From positions 1 through 42,299 of the forward strand of contig NZ_JAHKRM010000057.1 in NCBI RefSeq assembly GCF_019396345.1: 42,299 bases of DNA, written 5' to 3'. Both the position numbers and the translations under genes were made by a program. A model generated the notes under the pieces. That model worked only from the letters and a program-made list of their open reading frames with translations. It made no database searches and was not told where the DNA came from. This stretch comes from Nonomuraea guangzhouensis (GTDB lineage: Bacteria; Actinomycetota; Actinomycetes; Streptosporangiales; Streptosporangiaceae). Positions 40,162 through 42,299 of the stretch are shown here, piece by piece. Numbering within the stretch: position 1 is the stretch's first letter; every line of letters begins with the position of its first letter.

Positions 40162-41322
40162 GTGACCAAGCTTCGCCAGCTACTCGAACCAGCCGCCGGG
40201 CTGCTGCTCAACGCCGCCACGGGCGTGGCGGCCTGGCTGCTGTTCGCCTTGTTGGCAGGCTGCGTGATGCTGATCCCGGTAGGCGGGCTCGGCTTTCCTC
40301 TGCTGGCGCACGCGCTGGTCGCGGTCCGCGCCCTGACCCGCTTTCAGCGCGCCTGGGCCGCCCGCGTGCTCGGCTATGAGATCACCGGGCCGGACCGGCG
40401 AAGCCGGCGCGGCCGGACCAGGCGCGACCTGACCTGGCTGGCCGTCCACGCCCTCGTCGGGCCGTCCTGCGTGATCACCATCGGAACGTTGCTGTCCTTC
40501 GTCGGCGTGATCCTCAACCTGCACCCGCTGGAGAACAGCCGGTGGCAGACAATCACACTTTCGCTGACGATCCTGACCTTCGTGGCGATCGCTGTGGCGG
40601 CGATCCCGCTGATGAACAGAGCGCAGGCTCGCCTGGCAGAGCTCCTGCTACGACCGGCCTCCTCCCTGACCCAGCGGGTCTGGGAGCTGACCGAGTCCAG
40701 GGCGGCGGCCGTCGACGCGCAGGCCGCCGAGTTGCGCCGGATCGAGCGTGATCTGCACGACGGCGCGCAGGCCAGGCTGATCTCGGTGCGGATGAGTCTT
40801 GGGCTGATCAAGGGGGCGAACGACCCCGATCAGGTTCGCGCGCTGGTGCAGGAGGCGTGGGAGTCCGCCGGGCAGGCCCTCGTCGACCTGCGTGACCTGG
40901 TGCGCGGCATCCACCCGCCGGTGCTCGCCGACCGGGGACTCGCTGGCGCGATCCAGGCTGCCGCTCTGCTCTGCCCGATACCGGTGGAGGTCGACATCGA
41001 CCTGCCCGCCCGTCCGGAGGCGCCCGTCGAGTCCGCGGTGTACTTCGCGGCCGTCGAAGCCCTGACCAACGTCACCAAGCACAGCCGCGCCGCCAGAGCG
41101 TGGGTACGGCTGCGCCACGAGGGCGGCATCCTGCGACTGGCGGTGGGCGATGATGGACGCGGCGGCGCCGATCCGGCGGCCGGGACCGGCCTCGACGGCA
41201 TCCGTCGCCGCTTGTCGGCCTTCGATGGAACACTCGCCATATCCAGTCCCCCCGGCGGCCCAAGCCGACTCATCATGGAGTTACCGTGCGCGTTGTCATC
41301 GCCGAAGATCTCGCACTCCTGA
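40162..41322 (+). CDS. Sensor histidine kinase (DesK/NarX type)
   Basis: A 386-aa kinase. Four transmembrane helices lie in about residues 8-160, with the pairs close together and no long outside loop, so the sensed signal is probably in the membrane. The phosphoacceptor is H199 in RIERDLHDGAQARL (HisKA_3). The HATPase domain has EALTNVTKHSRA and DDGRGGAD followed by GTGLDGIRRRL. GTG at 40162 starts it; no strong ribosome site. Its 3' end overlaps the regulator gene by 37 nt. It very likely controls the divergent ABC operon, as many such pairs do in actinobacteria. Confidence 0.88.
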   Translation: MTKLRQLLEPAAGLLLNAATGVAAWLLFALLAGCVMLIPVGGLGFPLLAHALVAVRALTRFQRAWAARVLGYEITGPDRRSRRGRTRRDLTWLAVHALVGPSCVITIGTLLSFVGVILNLHPLENSRWQTITLSLTILTFVAIAVAAIPLMNRAQARLAELLLRPASSLTQRVWELTESRAAAVDAQAAELRRIERDLHDGAQARLISVRMSLGLIKGANDPDQVRALVQEAWESAGQALVDLRDLVRGIHPPVLADRGLAGAIQAAALLCPIPVEVDIDLPARPEAPVESAVYFAAVEALTNVTKHSRAARAWVRLRHEGGILRLAVGDDGRGGADPAAGTGLDGIRRRLSAFDGTLAISSPPGGPSRLIMELPCALSSPKISHS

Positions 41323-41939
41323 GAGACGGCCTGGTCCGCCTGCTGTCGGCACACGACTTCGAGGTGGTCGAGGCCGTCGACAACGCGCCGATGCTGCTCG
41401 ACGCGCTCATCCGACACCAACCGGACGTGGCCGTGATCGACGTACGGTTGCCGCCGACGCTGACGGACGAAGGGCTGCGGGTCGCTCTTGAAGCCCGCAA
41501 GAGGCTGCCGGGGTTGCCGGTTCTGATCCTTTCGCAGTACGTCGAGCAGCTCTACGCCCGTGAGCTGCTGTCCGACCACTCCGGCGGGGTGGGCTACCTG
41601 CTGAAGGACCGGATCGGCGACGTGGAGCAGTTCGTCGACTCGGTACGCCGGGTGGCGGCGGGCGGCACCGCGATGGACGCCGAGGTGATCTCCCAACTCC
41701 TCGTCCGCCGGGAGCGGGACGAGCCGCTCAGTGAGCTGACCCCGAAGGAACGCGAAGTGCTCGCGATGATGGCCGAGGGCATGTCCAACGCCGCGATCGC
41801 GGCCCGCCTGTTCGTCACCGACAAGGCGATCGGCAAACACACCAACAACATCTTCGCCAAGCTGGGGCTGCCCCCGTCCGACGATCACAACCGCCGGGTG
41901 ATGGCGGTCCTGGCCTACCTCGAAGCCGAGCCCGGCTGA
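41286..41939 (+). CDS. NarL/LuxR-family response regulator
   Basis: A 217-aa regulator with a receiver (about 1-120) and a LuxR helix-turn-helix (about 150-210). The acidic pair is E7-D8, the phosphoacceptor D52 (in VAVIDVRLPP) and the invariant lysine K107 (in YLLKDRI). The output domain has LTPKEREVLAMMAEGMSNAAIAARLFVTDKAI. GTG at 41286 is the start, inside the kinase gene. It partners the kinase just upstream and would control the ABC transporter on the opposite strand. Confidence 0.92.
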   Translation: MRVVIAEDLALLRDGLVRLLSAHDFEVVEAVDNAPMLLDALIRHQPDVAVIDVRLPPTLTDEGLRVALEARKRLPGLPVLILSQYVEQLYARELLSDHSGGVGYLLKDRIGDVEQFVDSVRRVAAGGTAMDAEVISQLLVRRERDEPLSELTPKEREVLAMMAEGMSNAAIAARLFVTDKAIGKHTNNIFAKLGLPPSDDHNRRVMAVLAYLEAEPG

Positions 41940-42051
41940 TCGTTCTGTCTCATGAGGTTGACGGCTGCCATTTCCAATAACCCCACGCCAGGCTCCCAAA
42001 TGCCACCTGCGTGCCGAAGCGGTCGAGCCGACGCGGCGGGACTGTACAGCA

Positions 42052-42240
42052 AGCGCTGGAGATGCCGCCAGAATCGGCCGGTAGCCGGTAGCCCGACAGG
42101 CGGCGGACATTCACAGCGCTGGAGGTGCCGTCAGAATCGGCCGGTAGCCGGTGGCCCGACAGGCGGCGGACATTCACAGCGCTGGAGGTGCCGTCAGAAT
42201 CGGCCGGTAGCCGGTGGCCCGACGGGCGGCGGACATTCCC
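42052..42240. repeat. Three tandem 63-bp repeats
   Basis: Copies start at 42052, 42115 and 42178, each 63 bp, beginning AGCGCTGGA and ending near GGCGGCGGACATTC. Copies 2 and 3 differ by only a few bases; copy 1 differs at more positions. The 63-bp unit (21 codons) keeps a minus-strand frame open through all three copies, but no ribosome site precedes it and a terminator stands just upstream of it. The about 110 nt between the response-regulator stop and the array hold nothing recognisable. Confidence 0.85.
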
Positions 42241-42274
42241 GTCGCGGGCAATCTCCGCCTCGGACACCAAAAGC

Positions 42275-42299
42275 GGCCGGGCGCTGGATGCGCCCGGCC
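42275..42299 (-). terminator. Hairpin terminator for a leftward gene beyond the window
   Basis: GGCCGGGCGC (42275-42284) and GCGCCCGGCC (42290-42299) form a perfect 10-bp stem with the loop TGGAT. On the minus strand it is followed by GCTTTTGG, a short T-run. It probably ends a gene that lies to the right and is not in the window. Confidence 0.65.

Noticed and set aside
41950..42270. 106-codon minus-strand frame across the 63-bp repeats as a repeat protein
   Set aside because: The start has no ribosome site and lies just after a terminator hairpin; the open frame follows from the 63-bp unit length.
1..42299. CRISPR array, insertion sequence, integrase or prophage
   Set aside because: No regularly spaced repeats with unique spacers, no transposase or integrase motif, and no phage structural gene was found. 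The three 63-bp repeats have no spacers.

Overview
The window is high-GC DNA from a filamentous actinomycete, most likely Streptosporangiales (Nonomuraea-like). This rests on the base composition, GTG/TTG starts, a divergent DUF397/DUF5753 regulator locus, CE3-CBM2 and SigE-family proteins, and the rRNA leader motif. The genus is inference. No insertion sequence, integrase, phage gene or CRISPR array was seen. The window is chromosomal, with a conserved core and more variable flanks.

Left part (1-9804): it opens in the leader and tandem promoters of an rRNA operon that runs leftwards out of the window. Next come a small unknown gene, a PrmC-like methyltransferase ending in a strong hairpin, two small unknown genes, a KdpE/KdpD-like two-component pair without kdpFABC, a truncated haemoglobin, a secreted CE3-type esterase with a cellulose-binding module, a TetR/NmrA-like pair behind a large operator-like dyad, a SAM methyltransferase, a small membrane protein and a luciferase-like monooxygenase. 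The KdpD protein has lost its N-terminal sensor domain in frame.

Catabolic operon (10000-16290): an XRE-cupin regulator is followed, almost without gaps, by a PotD-like binding protein, two permeases, an ATPase, a PuuB-like FAD amine oxidase and a cupin. The layout suggests uptake and oxidation of a polyamine or similar amine, with the regulator acting on its own operon.

Regulatory accessory region (16328-21872): a membrane protein, a SigE-family ECF sigma factor with its translationally coupled membrane partner, then a WhiJ-like locus. The locus has an HATPase kinase-like protein and a 130-residue unknown on one strand, and an XRE-DUF5753 regulator with DUF397 on the other. A hairpin, two diverged 100-bp repeats, a terminator and the initiator tRNA-fMet follow.

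Conserved core (21927-35096): UPF0182, a PDZ/Lon-S16 protease, MoaE, an atypical SDR, a DUF2342 zincin, a NUDIX hydrolase, an EEP-family phosphodiesterase, a GT-A/DUF2064-like protein, a YgjP-like metallopeptidase, an enoyl-CoA hydratase, a ThiF-like protein and a UbiB/ABC1 kinase. This recalls the mycobacterial Rv3193c-Rv3197 neighbourhood. The whiB7/wblC gene normally next to the ABC1 gene is absent. A truncated FCD-domain (GntR) regulator sits at that boundary instead.

Right part (35461-42299): a TetR gene divergent from a membrane protein with a perfect palindrome between them. Next is an ABC transporter whose permease is fused to a secreted TAP-like alpha/beta hydrolase, divergent from a DesK/NarL-type two-component system. 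The end holds three tandem 63-bp repeats and a leftward terminator hairpin.
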